Origin: Marisa cornuarietis
Taxonomy: Eukaryota > Mollusca > Gastropoda > Architaenioglossa > Ampullariidae
DNA length: 64,000 bases
Direction of reading: 5' to 3'
Assembly: GCA_004794655.1 (NCBI GenBank)
Contig: SMMW01000565.1
Location: 2,436,001 to 2,500,000 of the forward strand
In this document: piece after piece, positions 1 through 12,069 of the stretch
How the letters are laid out: each line of letters starts with the position of its first letter
How positions within the stretch are numbered: the first letter of the stretch is position 1
Translations under genes and position numbers: made by a program
The notes under the pieces: generated by a model
What the model saw: the letters and a program-made list of their open reading frames with translations, nothing else
Told to the model about the DNA's origin: nothing
The model's database searches: none

Positions 1-825
1 CTTTAGTATCAAAGATCGGTGTTCGTGTACTGAAGTTTATTTTATAAATTCTGACCAATTTGCAACCAAACATACGAACAATTTTTCCGTAATCATTCAG
101 TTTTCATCTTCTACTGTGAATTTTCCAGTCCAAGTAGTTCTCGACTTACGACCGGGTTACATTCTGACTGATTGCTCTTAAATCGATTGGAACGTAAGTC
201 GGTCTTCGTTATATATAATAATATAGTACACCTATAAGTAAAACTGTTAGGATTATGATCATAATGCAGCACATATACATTAAGTACAGTAATTTAACGA
301 GAGGATAAGCATCAGACCCTAACGGACCTACTGTCACGTGTCAAGTTTGAGGGTCACTCTCTCAAGCTGTTAAAAATCTGATCATCAGTGCCACTCACAC
401 TTTTATATTGTGTTATATGTATTGAAGGAAATCCCGAGACCTAAGGAAAACATTATTTTACCCTTTTTAGTGCATTTAAAATAAAAGTGTGTTTTTGAAA
501 AAAATTACTTATTTTATTTTCACAATTTTATTCTACATGAATAATGATGCACTCAATGTGGTCGTAAGTCGTACAAGATCTCCCTGTATATCAAAACGAC
601 TGAAATGTGGCTCTTTATATGATCAATGCCCACGGATATCGGTTGACAGCTGTAAACAAGTTCTGCTCTCTGTTGACAGAGTTTTTACCCTTTCCCGGCC
701 TTGGCTTTATTTATGAACACTCATACTTCCCGGTTTGATTTACCTTAATGTCCAACATCCCTTCAGCCCTCTGCAATAACAGCTGTGGACATTACGAAGG
801 ACTAGAAACTCTAGAAAACATCATG

Positions 826-1063
826 TGGGGCCAGTTCCACAACACATTTCTAATTTTAAACACTTTTAGGCCTTAAATCTATTTAGATAATCAGTTTAAA
901 ATGCACACCACAATTTTAGAATTTTTAAAACTAAAGCTGCTTTAAGTAAGATAAAGTTGTTTTCAGTCTGACTTTCAATACAATGCATCTAAATGGCAGA
1001 GAAGAGATTTTGCTTCTTTAGAACAGTTTTAAGGTTTAGAAACATGTTGTGCAACTGGCCCCA
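826..1063. mobile_element. inverted-repeat MITE, copy A
   Basis: This is a non-coding element of about 238 bp whose ends are inverted repeats: it opens with TGGGGCCAGTTCCACAACAC and closes with GTTGTGCAACTGGCCCCA. The match continues inward through related AT-rich sequence (TTTCTAATTTTAAAC against GTTTTAAGGTTTAGAAA). A second copy of the same family lies at 57696-57962. It has no coding capacity, so it is a MITE-like DNA element needing a transposase from elsewhere. I could not define a convincing target-site duplication, so the superfamily is open. Confidence 0.75.
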
Positions 1064-2129
1064 TATCTCACACATCTACGTCTGTTTCCAATTAGAAGAC
1101 CCTGAAGGCTTCCGTTTCATACGGTCAGCTAGCCCTACGGTAAAAAAATAATTACTGTTCTAGATGCTCATTGTGTTCACACCCCCTTCCTAACACCCAA
1201 AGAAATAAGGTTTCGTTCAGCGTAATTCATATCTTGGCTATTATAAGCGGTCGTTAATAAAAGTATTGCATGGAATATTCACTTACCTGTCGACCCCCGT
1301 TTAGGTGAACTAAGTGCCGTTGTGTTCCGTGTGAAAGTGTTTGTGAGATGGGGTAGACTGTCCTGGTTAGGATTGCGACACAGCCAGGCAATCGAAGTAT
1401 GACATTTGTACCTTGGCATGAACCGTTTTCTAGGATGGGGGGAAAGGGCAAAATGGAAGGACTAGGGATAAGGTCGTTTTGAGAACTAAAAAATCAACAG
1501 AACGAATATTTAGATGAGAAGTGCAGGCTGACACAAAAATGCATGTGTAAGTGACAGCTGTGTTTTATTTATTAACATTCCAAAAACTACATACCACAAG
1601 CATTTCTGTCACAGATAAACGCTTTTTTTCGTTGCTAGCTTTCAGATTTGTCAAGCCGACTGGAAACGTTCATATCTTCCCTCTAGTGACAAAATGACCT
1701 TCATAACGGTATAAGAAATAAGTATTATATATATATATAGTCTTACTTACAGCCCATACAGCATGTGCAACCTGCTATGATGAGTAGAACTCAATGTTCC
1801 TTGCTTCCTTTCTGAAAAATATCATTATACAATTCATTCATAACAGAAATTTTATTGCTAAAAAAGTTGTATTTTCGTTAAAGAATTGATCTGTTCTGTG
1901 AATCTCGTTCTCGGAAGGTGCCCAAAGCATTGTTGTTGTACTGTGCACCCAAATGCAGTACAGATCCAACACGTTATCTCGCCATCATAAATGCTTGGCG
2001 AGGGTGGTGACCTAAGGAGGTGCATGATCAATATCTAGAGGTGCTGTAGAGGACAGTCACCCTTCCACAAAGTGTGACGGAAGACAAGGTTAGTAAGATA
2101 ATCGTATGCGAAATAAAGACAATTACGAT

Positions 2130-2240
2130 TGTGCTCCAAGCTCCGGTCAGAGTGTCATATGAAAACTAGGAATAGGGCTAGTGTTGGCGCCCCACTTCTG
2201 GTTCCTACACAAGTCTAGCGAACGCGCTGGTAAACAGACT
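2130..2240 (+). repeat. LINE-related repeat fragment (5' part)
   Basis: This stretch resembles 24680-24790, just upstream of the degenerate LINE in the LRWD1 intron. Shared landmarks include GTCATATGA followed by a variant of GGGCTAGTGTTGG and a CACAAGT motif. It is probably part of the 5' untranslated region of the same LINE family. Divergence is high, so the borders are approximate. Confidence 0.4.
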
Positions 2241-3009
2241 ATCATCGGGTAGAATAGGTAGCTCTGTTAAGGTGGAGCTACGATAACCGCCGCCTTTGAT
2301 GGTACCAGGCTGTGCGGTGGACAAAAGGCCAGGTATGTCTCACCGTCGTCATCTCCCTGGAATCAGTCGGGTCACGAGCTGCTGGCCGCTTACCTCAGTA
2401 CCAGTGCAGGACAGAAACGGGGAACAGCAGTTATCACCGCATGAGATCCCCCTGACACGGGGGAGACTGGCAGTGACCGTAGACCAGAATATGGCCGTTA
2501 ATTGTAAGAGAGCCAGTTGGATGGTGCCGTAATCACAGATCGTGTTACTAGTAGCATGGAGGTAAGAATGAGGTAGAGTGGGCAGGGATGTCAAGACTGA
2601 CCACCAGTCTGTCGTGTGTTAGCTAGGCAGCGATTGGATGTAGCTATGTAGCAGAAGGATTAGAAGCAAGTGTGTAAGTATGCTTGGCCAATCGTGAAAG
2701 AGGATGATGCTCGCGGATGAGGATTTAGTATTGAGACCGGTGAGAAATCGTGGTCTTTCGCACTGGATGCTCGAGGGGAAAGTTGTCACGGAGATCTGTT
2801 CAAGGCTGTTCAGATTCTCCGCTGCGAGTTTGTCTTGGAACGGACTGCTTCAACACAGAGGACTCAAAGTGCGTAAGGACCCACTCTTATCACAGAGTGC
2901 TCAGTGCTTCATCTCACCAGTAGAAGTTTGGTCGCAGACTGCAGAGGCTTGAGGCTGGCAGATAAGCGTTGGTCCCTCGTTAAGCGCTGTTAAGCTTGAG
3001 ACAGCGGGT

Positions 3010-3695
3010 TAAAACTAAGAGACCAACCTGAATGGTTTGCGTTTTTTGCAGATATTAGTAGATATAGGCGATATAAACCTAACCTGTAAATTGCAGCCTC
3101 CAAAACCCATCCGTTTATTAATTATCCGCTTGGAAAGTACGCGATTCGCACCTGCGATCAACGAGCGCCGCTAACAGTGTACTACGTCACACTAGTGCAC
3201 CATTCACAACACTGGCAGCAGTCTACACCAAACAGAGAGAGAGAGACAGTTGGGATTATTCGGACGTTAAAGTCTGTTTTTCTCGTGCTAAAGTAACAGT
3301 TTTTCAAAACCACGAGAAATACAGATTTTCAGCGTCCGAATAACCCGAGCTGTCACTCATTCTCTCTCTCTGTTTGGTGTTGACTGCTGTCAATGTTGTG
3401 AATGGTGCACTAGTGTGACGTAGTACACTGTTTGGTGTTGACTGCTGCCAATGTTGTGAATGGTGCACTACTGTGACGTAGTACACTGTTTGGTGTTGAC
3501 TGCTGCCAGTGTTGTGAATGGTGCACTACTGTGACGTAGTACACTGTTAGCAACGCTTATTGATCGTAAGTACGAATCGTAGCGGATAATTAATTAACTG
3601 ATGGGTTTTGGAGGCTAAAATTTACAGGTTAGGTTTATATCACCTGTATCTACCGATATATGAAAACTTCGAAAACCATTAGTTGGTCTTTAACA
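3010..3695. mobile_element. foldback (long inverted repeat) element
   Basis: The left arm (about 3010-3290) is the inverted complement of the right arm (about 3300-3695). Both arms carry the AGACCAAC end, a GATATAAACCTAACCTGTAAA block, a CCTCCAAAACCCAT block, and an inner stretch that includes CGAATAA and GAGAGAGAG. The centre lies near 3290-3300. The right arm holds three tandem copies of a 57-58 bp unit containing TTTGGTGTTGACTGCTG and GTGACGTAGTACACTG; the left arm has one. No open frame suggests a transposase. TTAA occurs at both outer borders, but I cannot prove it is a target duplication. Confidence 0.75.
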
Positions 3696-4029
3696 GGGAA
3701 GAGAGACACGTGGTGACGTAACGCCGTGTCAAGTGTCTTGGTACTCGTGTGAAAAGCAGCAACGATAGACGAGGTCACAGCAACGGATTCCTGGACATCA
3801 AGAACATCAAAGGGCCCTCCACGTGGAAGACACAGTCGTGTGTAGAGATAAGTGGCGTGTGTCACATGAGTGTAGTGCTTTGTGTGTATTAGTTAAGGTA
3901 GTGATTCACGATACCTGGATTAGAAGTAGGACTATTTCGGGACACCTAGAGAGCCAGCTACAACTGGAATTTTGCAGTATTGTATCTTTTATGATTAACT
4001 TGTCAAACTTTTGATCATTAATAATTGTC

Positions 4030-4290
4030 TTATTACACTAAATTGCCTGGTGTTGTTATTGAGGACGTACGCTGGGGGCTCGAAGTCGATCGAATCATTA
4101 CTAGCAATTTAGTGTAAGTGTTTCACGTACACGTACATGTCGGCATGAGTTGGTAGAGGTATCGAGAGTGTGATTAGCCCGAGGCGACAGCAATCGCAGC
4201 CTCTGACCATCTTCACGTGCTCATTCCCCGGGGTTCACGACACAGAGACCCAGGCTCAGTGATGCAATGACCTGAGCTGATTGTCACGAC
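4030..4290 (+). repeat. LINE-related repeat fragment
   Basis: This segment resembles 24820-25010. Both contain ACTAGCAATTTAGTGTAAGT, then GTTTCA(C/T)GTACAC, and later a CCTCTGRCCATCTTCA block. At the second location the sequence runs straight into LINE endonuclease coding sequence; here it does not. I read it as an isolated 5' piece of that LINE. Confidence 0.5.
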
Positions 4291-5496
4291 CACCGCGCAG
4301 TGTATCAGACAGGCACTCAATCCTTTCAACACATACACGGAGCCTGACAAATGCGTGCTCTTTCACACAAATTAAAATCCGTTATTAACCGATTCGTACA
4401 CCTAGATTATTTTAAAATAAGAAAATTCCTACCATTTGAATCTTTCCTGGTCTGTATATCTAAAAGAATGCCTACTGGTCCTACTCCACTAATTCTTCTT
4501 CCTAAATCCCTACCCTACGTTTTGTTTCTCTTCTTAAAGCTCTTCCTTCTACTAACTGACTACCGACCCCCCGCTCGCGTTCTCCCTCACGTCATTTCCT
4601 TCATTTTTACATCATTCATACACGTCTTCCAAACAACTGACGTCATTCACGTTCTCTCGTTCTTCCACACTAGTCCTTATAAAATTTAAGCTTAATCAAA
4701 CAATACTGCAAATAACTATGATACCTGACACTGATGTTGGTTTAAAGTCCCTTTGGCAAAGACTGGCTGAGTTACACGGTCTTACCAAAAGGGTAGTGGT
4801 GGAAGGCGACTGCCTCAGGCAGCAATAGTGAGGCACCAAACATTGGTTGTCTGTGTTTAACAGCTTTAATGTCGGCAAGATTACTGTTCTTAAGGTTCGC
4901 GTTTTCACAAGTCTCCTACTTATGATCTCAGCATTTTTGACAAAATTAAGAACATTTATTAAGTTAGTCCCGTAAAATCCCCTCTTGTATTATAATCCAT
5001 GGTGACCTCGGGGACTTATGTGCGGGATGGTAGCCATTAGCTCCCTCGTCCCGAGCGCCCAAAACTCCCCGTATTCCCCCGTCGAGTAACATCATAATCA
5101 TTAACTGCTTTGTGCAAATGACACATCTTTCTAATTGCAATTCTTCATTAACACCTCATTAACGAAGTGACGTGTGCAGCCCTTATATAAATGAAAGGCA
5201 CTGCTCAGCAACGTATGAGATTTTTCTGTCCCCATAATGCTAATAATGCTAACATAAAACTAATAATGTAATAATACTATGATCATCGTCATCACCATCA
5301 TTTACGACCTGATTCCTCCCTGAAAACTGTACTAAATCAGATATTTTCCTGAAATTGGCCATTTGCAAACGGTTTTTTCATGTTCCTCCTGCTTGTAGCT
5401 CAGGATCTTTCTTGTGTTTACAGCTGGATGATTCCTCGTGCCTGCAGTTGCAATGTCCACAAGAATGACCTCCCTCTGGTCATTCTGTTTGTTCTA

Positions 5497-6364
5497 CTAC
5501 TCATATTCAAGTTTGAAGAGAGTGCAGTCTTTCAGTCCTTCTGCAATATACTGGTCGATCATCTCGCTCTCAGCCACAGTCAGGTAGTTTTTCCAGTCTC
5601 CAACTTCCCCTTAAGGAAAAAAATCAAGACATATTTGAAACATTTATGAAACAAATGCTTGGTGACGCACTCATCCAACAAACGTTACAGTGACGTGGTT
5701 TAGAAACAAACACAATTCCTCTCGGATCGACGCTCGTAAAAGTTGGAATGTTTGAGATGGAGCTGCGCTGTGTTAATTTACTCGCCATTTAAGTGATAAT
5801 CTACACGGGGCGAGCTATGACAGATTTACTTTACCATAGAATGAGATAAAAAGTTTTAAAAAAAAAGGTAAAGGTCATCCCATAGCTTTTCAGGTCGTTG
5901 GGGAGTGAGGTGTTAGAGACCTCACTTTTCTCGGGGCCAGCTTTTACATGAGGGTGGTGCCCATCTCCTCTCCCTCGCTGCCTTACCTTCACCAACCCTG
6001 TATGGAGTCAGGTACCCATTCCCGTCAGCTGGGTCGACTGGGGGAAGTTTGATGCGCTTATCGGGAATTAAACCAGCGCGCTCTCGGTTCGGACGCCAAC
6101 GCTCTAACCACTGGGCCATCCGCTTCCCATAATGAGATATTAAAAGTCTTATTGCAGCATACGGTGATATATATTTTTATCTTAAAATCTGTTTAAATAT
6201 ATGGTTGCTTTTGTGTATCTGTTTGGAGAAAGGAGGCAGTTATGAAAAGCCTCAATGTTTGTCCGACCATCAAAATTTGGCAAGAATATTCCTGTTATCT
6301 ATGATATGGGCATGAACTAAGTTTGGATAACCAGGACAATTTTTATTTTTTTCTGTTCGAAATG

Positions 6365-6448
<84 letters not shown>

Positions 6449-9400
6449 TGCGGAATAAATTTCGACCAACGTCTACAACGAAGAACATATTTGAACAATT
6501 TGACTTAATTTAATATTTAATTGAAAAATTTATGCTCTGCGATATCCAAAGACAAATACAGAGACAAGGATGAATTGGAAAGGGAGCGAGTGAGCATTTT
6601 AGAGGCTGACACCATGGTAACTTTCATATTCCTCTTCCCCCTCCTATGGGTGTGCTTCCATTGCCGAACAAGAGTCTTCAACATGAGTTAGGGAGGTGGT
6701 GCCAAGAGTGAGACTACATGGACACCGCGCATGAATTCGTTTAACTCAAGTGAAAGATAGATCCAAAATGGACAATAAAATCACCGCTGGTTAATTTAGC
6801 GCCAGAAATCAACCTAGGCGGGTATCCTGGCTAGTGTCACATACTACCAGGTCTTTTAATTTTTCTGTCACACGTGAGATATAATTGTACTGTAACATTC
6901 GTATTATGGTTTGTACTATAACGTATGATGATATCGAGTTTCCATATAAACAGGTTCCTCTGTTTTGTTCGCATGGACTACGATGGTTCTCGGGGTCAAG
7001 TTATTATGTCCTAGCTTATCAACTTACTTACGTCAGAGACTTGGCAGTTGTCGGGGTCAACTAACAGCTGGACTAATCTGCTTGAAGCGTTAACGGTTGC
7101 AAGTTCATGTTTAAGGTTGAATATTGTCCTATTTTCTTAGCAGTTCATTACCTCTGCTGTCTTGCAAAATATGGCGCATGCACACAGACACGAACACACA
7201 TAACGGCAAACACACGCATGGGCGCTCAGACAGAGAGACAGCCCGCAAATACATTAAAAACACTGTACACACACACGCGCGCGCACAAAAACACATACAC
7301 AGCACACTACATAGTAACTGCACATGCAAACACGCACATATGATCAGCATACATAAACAGCATAGCACAGGGACACACCCACGTACACCACACACACACA
7401 CATAGAGAGAAAGCGGGCTACAGAAGGAAGAGGGATAGTATTTTTGAATGCACTACTGACTACATTACCTCCAACACTAGTTCTGTTCAACAGTACTTCT
7501 GTTCTACTAGGTAATCAACACTGGAAACAGCTGTTGACATGTTCTCCACAACATGTCCTACTAGGGCGTCAACTGAAGCCTTAATCACTGCTGCAGCTGA
7601 CGTGTGTGTGGTGTGGTATGTTTGTGTGGAGTGGAGGATGTCGTCTGCTCTTTGCCCTGTGAACGGCAAAGTCTGAACTGTTGGGTACACAGTCGACTGA
7701 ATGCCAGTAAACCTGGACTGTTGTCCTTCGTGTTTCTGATACAATCAAGTAGATGTTTGATTCACCTCATTTCTAAGGGAAATCGTTAAAATAGCATTAA
7801 GTCTGCACTGTGGAATCCGCTGTGGAAAATGTCGCTTCTCTTGCAATCATTGAATGGTTTGAATTGTCTTCTCTTCCGCATTGCTTCTTTTAGCAATCGT
7901 ATGAGTATCAGTAGGTCTGGGTTGTCGTATCAGTTGTAGAAATAGGAGAAGGTGTGGGTTGTCGTATAAATCGTATAAATAGCAGAAGGTTGGGAATGTC
8001 GTATCAATGGTATAAATAGTAGAAGGTTTGAATTGTTGTATCTGTCGTTTCTCGTACAATGCTATGTCTAACACAATTATAAAAGATAGTGGAGGTGAGG
8101 GTTGGATTTCTTACCTTTTCTATATATGGTATTAATAGGTATCACCCCTGGAGCATCAGGAACAATCTTCAGCGTCTCGTCCACCATCTTCATCTTCTGG
8201 AAGCTACACGCAGCCGCAATGTCCTCGCACAGCTGGTCGCTTGCGTCCACTTGCAGCAGTCCAGCCAGACGCCTGACCACGCCCACGGGATCCTGCGAGA
8301 AATATTATTATTATTATTCTCCCTCTTATCTCCTTGAGTTCTTCCTTTGTTCCTGTTTTATTCTCATTATTTGTTCTTCATCCGTTCAAGTGTTTCAACT
8401 GATAGCGACAATTTTTTAAAAGCTATTTATCACAAATCTCTCTCTCTCACACATCTATCTTTTCTGAGCTAACTTCTTCTTATTATTATTCCTTTTCGCC
8501 CCCAGTGGAGCATAGTACCGCAACTACACCACGCCAGCAAACCCGGTTCTGGGCCTCCCTCCCCAGTTGGGTCCATGTCATTCCAGCTGCCTCCGACTCG
8601 CCGTGGACCGATCTTCTCCACGTCTGTCTGGGTCTTCCAACCCTGCGCCTCCCCTGTGGGTTCCAGACCAGAGCTTGTCGTGTTAGATTTTCGGCCGGCT
8701 TTCGCAGGGTGTGGCCGATCCAGCCCCACTTTCACTTCTTGATGTTTTGGCTGGCAGGTTTCTGGTTGGCTCTCTCCCACAGGTATGCATTGGAGATCCT
8801 CTCGGGCCATCTGATGTTGAAAATGCGGCGCAGACATCTGTTGATGAATGTTTGGATCTTCCTGGTGATGGTGTTTGTCACACGCCATGTCTCAGACCCA
8901 TACAGAAGGACAGATTTTACGTTGGTATGGAAGATACAGATCTTGGTATGCTGAGATAATGCCTTGGAATTCCAGATGGGTCGCTGGATGTGGAATGCTT
9001 GCTTGGCTTTATTTATTCTGCTTCTTACATCTTCATCTGCACCTCCATCCTTGGTGACTATGCTGCCTAGGTAGGTGAAGCGGTCTCTGAGCTAACTGCA
9101 GACATTATAAACGTTAGTTCTCCTGGAACAAGTTATGATATAACACCTCCAAGATCGTATACAAAGTAATGTCGTCAGGAACACACATTTCCAACATTAA
9201 ACTTTCAAACTACTTGTCATGCATAGCATGAAAATGCAGGAGTTTGGAAAATGAAAATGAAAATGCAGGAGTTTGGAGGCGCATCATTGCGAGGGAAATA
9301 ATATAGAATGATGTCACTTTTCTAATTCTTCAAGAATAAAAAAACATCAATGCTCATCTTTCGGCGAATATGGACCACAAAGATATTAAGAGGCCACAAC

Positions 9401-12069
9401 GATTTGGGGCCAGTTATTTCTATGTGATAGTGTATTATCTGCGGTTGTTACAACATCCTCTGAATGTACCACCCCGTCAAATTGAAAGAGAGTCGTTTCA
9501 TGTTACTCTGCGATTAGATGAACTCAAATGTCGCTGAGTCGCTTAAACCATAAACCTACGTTGGGCAGTTTTCCTCCAAAACATCGTGTCGTTATGGTGT
9601 GAATGTTTTTTTCATACATTTGATATACCACTATCCACTCTCGCTGCTATGTGATGTGTAGTAATCTATTCGTTCTGTAGCACTGAGCAACTTCCGCTTC
9701 CTGATGTGAGAAAAGCTACGATACGGATCTGCTGTAAGTGTTTTGAGTGGCTCGTTTTCCTCGGTCATTTACCCTGGATGTTAAAAAATATTTTGTTACG
9801 AAATATTTGCCATTTAATTTATTTTTCGTGTATTCTCTCGAGGGGTTTGTGTTCAAAGAAACATCAAGTACATTCTTCTCTTTTATCTCTTTTCCATGAC
9901 CTTTACCTTTTGTTGTTAGATTGTCTGTCCTGTTTACATATTTTTCCTGATTTTAAAACTGTGAACTTTCATAGTACACGTGCAAACCAACCGATTCGAG
10001 TGCCCATGCGAATAATGACTACCTTCAAATTGGATAGAGGTTTATTGTCACTCAGTGTTAAGGAAATCTTGATGAAATCTCATATTTACCCGTTTTGTTT
10101 CTTCAAAAGACACATTCAATACAGGGACCTCGGGGTTCTCCTTTATGAACTTTTCCATCTGCCGCAGGTAGGTCACGTAATCACCAAAAAATGCTGAAAA
10201 CAGAGCAGATTTTAAAAAAAATAAACAACACCAGTTTGATTTCTGCTCTTGGATTTGCGCCTACAAGTTGTGAGATTCGTGCCTGTTGAAAAGGCTTTCA
10301 AAGGTATGGAGGAGAAGGGACAAGTTTAATACTTTAGTGTACACGAGATGCTTATTAAAGCATATTCTTCAATATTTGATTATTCATTTTCTTCAAATTT
10401 TCACAGTAATCCCTACCTTTAATGATTTTTAAAGATTTTTATTGGCTTTATTCTTTAACAGTTCAGTCTGAATTGTTCTACGCGTAAAAGTATGTTGGCG
10501 GGGAGAGGGGTCTTCAGAAAAATAGTCTCGGTCTACATGCGGAAGGTGGAGTATCCGGCTCTGTTTAGTTCGATACTTTCTGTGAAGGGATGGTATGTGC
10601 GCGCTAAACAGAGTGGAAAAAATCTGCCAAAACACTTCTAACCCTTCTTAACTAGGCAAACTTTTGGCCAAATCCGGCGACGCTGTGAGTTAAAGTCACA
10701 GGAAACCCATGGTTTTGGGGGCGTTCAGGACTTTGGGACTTTGCTCAATATACAGAGCTAAGTTGAAACTTGTTTGCCAGAACATTTGCCAATACAATGT
10801 GACTTCAGGACACTCTGAAACTTAGTCGCTTCAGTAGCTAAAAATATGTTAAGAGAACAACAAACAGTTAATGCGGTCCTTTAGTGTGAAGATATTAAAG
10901 ATGATCTATTGTGATAATAAACGTCTACCTTGGCCTCTCAGAAACATCTGGACAAAATCTCTCATTGTCGTATTTCTCAATATTGGCATCTGTGAGAAAT
11001 GAAAGTACTTCGACACCACAACATCTTTGGGGTTGCGGTAGACATGCAGTATCTTGACCCTCTTCTCTTTCATCTCTCCAACCGGAAGTGACGCAAAATA
11101 TAGATGGGTATTGAAGATACGCGGAAATTTCTCTTTCTGGAGTGCTTCTATGGAAATGAACTCCATCATCAAGTATTCCTTGGCACGTTGTTCATACTGG
11201 ACTTTGCCTTGGATCAGCATGTAACATACTTCCCAAAGCCAGTGTGTGCCTTAAACAGAATGGACATGAACAGCTTTTTACTGGTGAAAACAAAAAATTG
11301 GATCCGTAACTTTTTGTTTCTCTCTTTCTCCCACCTTAAAAAAGTGTTGTTGATGCCCTTAATATATAATAATAATAATAATAATAGTGAAGATTTTTAT
11401 AGCGCATATTCACACTCATAGAGAGCATGCTCTTAGCGCTTAAAACGAGGAAGAGACGTGGACTAAGTAGACACAGAACAAAGGGGACGAAAGAAAACGA
11501 CAGTACTGACGAAACAGAAAACAAAAGGCATCAAGTAACAGGAACAGAAAAATATAGTGATTCTGCGAGAAAGATGGGTAAAGTAGCAAGAGGGAAGGGG
11601 GCGGGGTTAAGACGGACGAGCATTGTGCGGACTGTGTTAGGAGAAATGCTCAAGGAAGAGGTGCGTTTTCAGTGCAGATTTGAAAGATTCAGTTGTAGGA
11701 AATATATATGAATGAAAGGCGAAAATATCGAGACGGTGGGTTATACCGATCGTATTATTTCTGCCAGTCGAACTTTTCTCAATATGCTTCAGTTTTCAAT
11801 GTAAAGATCTTCAAGTGGAATTTAAATATGCATTTTAGAGTGACCGTTTCATGCACTACGCAACAGTACAATATATCACATGAAGATGAAGTTAAGACGG
11901 TTCCTGTCATGTCACCTGTTTTAGGATAGGCGCAGATAAAGACGTCGTCATCACGTAGAGTCATCGACAGGACATCAGCAGCATGCTGCTCCATGTTTAA
12001 CCCGAATGGATGAGGTGGCATTAACTGGCCATTCACAATTGTTACCTTTTGTTCTTCAGGAGATGACAT
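5497..12069 (-). CDS. cytosolic sulfotransferase (SULT family)
   Basis: The enzyme transfers the sulfonate of PAPS to hydroxyl or amine acceptors in the cytosol. Five exons join in phase: 11916-12069, 10929-11249, 10090-10193, 8115-8292 and 5497-5609. The 289-residue product has typical SULT length. The 5' phosphosulfate loop PKTGTHW (from residue 49) spans the exon 1/2 junction. The catalytic histidine is in FNTHL (H100). The 3'-phosphate site is RNPKD (123-127) with S131. Exon 3 gives FGDYVTYLRQMEKF, and exons 4/5 join into RKGEVGDWKN, the C-terminal PAPS-binding signature. There is no signal peptide or membrane segment. The last exon sits 2.5 kb beyond exon 4, past a SINE and a CA tract, and is easily missed. 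Family is certain; subfamily and substrate cannot be read from sequence alone, so I give no symbol. Confidence 0.93.
5862..6128 (-). mobile_element. tRNA-derived SINE
   Basis: Read on the minus strand, the element starts near 6128 with a tRNA-like head. Box A (TGGCCCAGTGG, 6108-6118) and box B (GGTTTAATTCCC, 6063-6074) are correctly spaced for an internal RNA polymerase III promoter. A non-tRNA body follows, with an 8-bp hairpin (AGTGAGGT/ACCTCACT, near 5911-5933), and the element ends in a T-rich tail near 5862. It lies in sulfotransferase intron 4, on the same strand as the gene. It is not a functional tRNA: the body continues well past any acceptor stem. Confidence 0.8.
6366..6450. repeat. 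(CA)n microsatellite
   Basis: A long, nearly pure CA dinucleotide run with one interruption (AAACAC) near its right end. It lies in sulfotransferase intron 4. Open frames across it on either strand are artefacts of the repeat. Confidence 0.98.
7181..7402. repeat. impure CA-rich low-complexity tract
   Basis: A degenerate ACAC-rich stretch with short CG and GA interruptions, in sulfotransferase intron 4. Several overlapping frames stay open only because of the dinucleotide bias. I see no gene in it. Confidence 0.85.
7924..8050. repeat. 37-bp tandem repeat, about 3.4 copies
   Basis: Three consecutive 37-bp units begin with GTCGTAT and contain ATA(A/G)ATAG.AGAAGG, followed by a partial fourth (GTTGTATCTGTCG). 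A degenerate version of the unit may extend left to about 7856. It lies in sulfotransferase intron 4 just downstream of exon 4. Confidence 0.75.
8500..9092 (-). mobile_element. RTE-like non-LTR retrotransposon, 3' fragment
   Basis: This segment aligns along its length with 58915-59505, the 3' part of the longer RTE-like copy in the PIWI gene. Both start (plus strand) at GGAGCATAG, share CCCGGTT(C/T)TGGGC and end near GTGAAGCGGTCT. On the minus strand it encodes a decayed reverse-transcriptase C-terminus broken across frames. An ATT-type simple repeat (TTATTATTATT, near 8478-8490) sits at its 3' end, as expected of a LINE tail. It lies in sulfotransferase intron 3. Confidence 0.8.
11367..11710 (-). 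repeat. interspersed repeat with (ATT)n tail, copy 1
   Basis: On the minus strand this ends in GCGCTATAAAAAT followed by (ATT)n, the usual tail of a LINE or the SINE it mobilises. The block TATAGCGCAT...GAGCATGCTCTTAGC is shared with 17491-17690. The element lies in sulfotransferase intron 1. The left boundary (plus strand) is the AAT run at 11367; the right boundary is a guess. Confidence 0.65.

Larger units (their letters stand above)
1..5496. other. gene-free, repeat-rich left flank
   Basis: I found no convincing exon here. Open frames are short and resemble no family I recognise. The stretch holds the MITE at 826-1063, LINE-related fragments at 2130-2240 and 4030-4290, and the foldback element at 3010-3695, listed separately. 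The part just left of 5497 should be the 3' untranslated region of the sulfotransferase; the first minus-strand AATAAA I see there is near 4954. In 1-825, 1064-2129, 2241-3009, 3696-4029 and 4291-4950 I see nothing I can name. Confidence 0.6.

Noticed and set aside
6040..6128. Functional tRNA gene
   Set aside because: Boxes A and B are present but no cloverleaf closes, and the sequence continues into a SINE body.
6270..6508. Open frames of poly-Thr-His or Cys-Val residues on both strands
   Set aside because: They are produced by the (CA)n microsatellite; no start context, homology or splice support.
8469..8954. Overlapping 139- and 149-codon frames as a gene
   Set aside because: The DNA aligns with the RTE-like element at 58915-59505; the frames are remnants or shadows of reverse transcriptase.
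9706..10197. 163-codon plus-strand frame
   Set aside because: It runs antisense across sulfotransferase exon 3 and the flanking AT-rich intron, and shows no domain.
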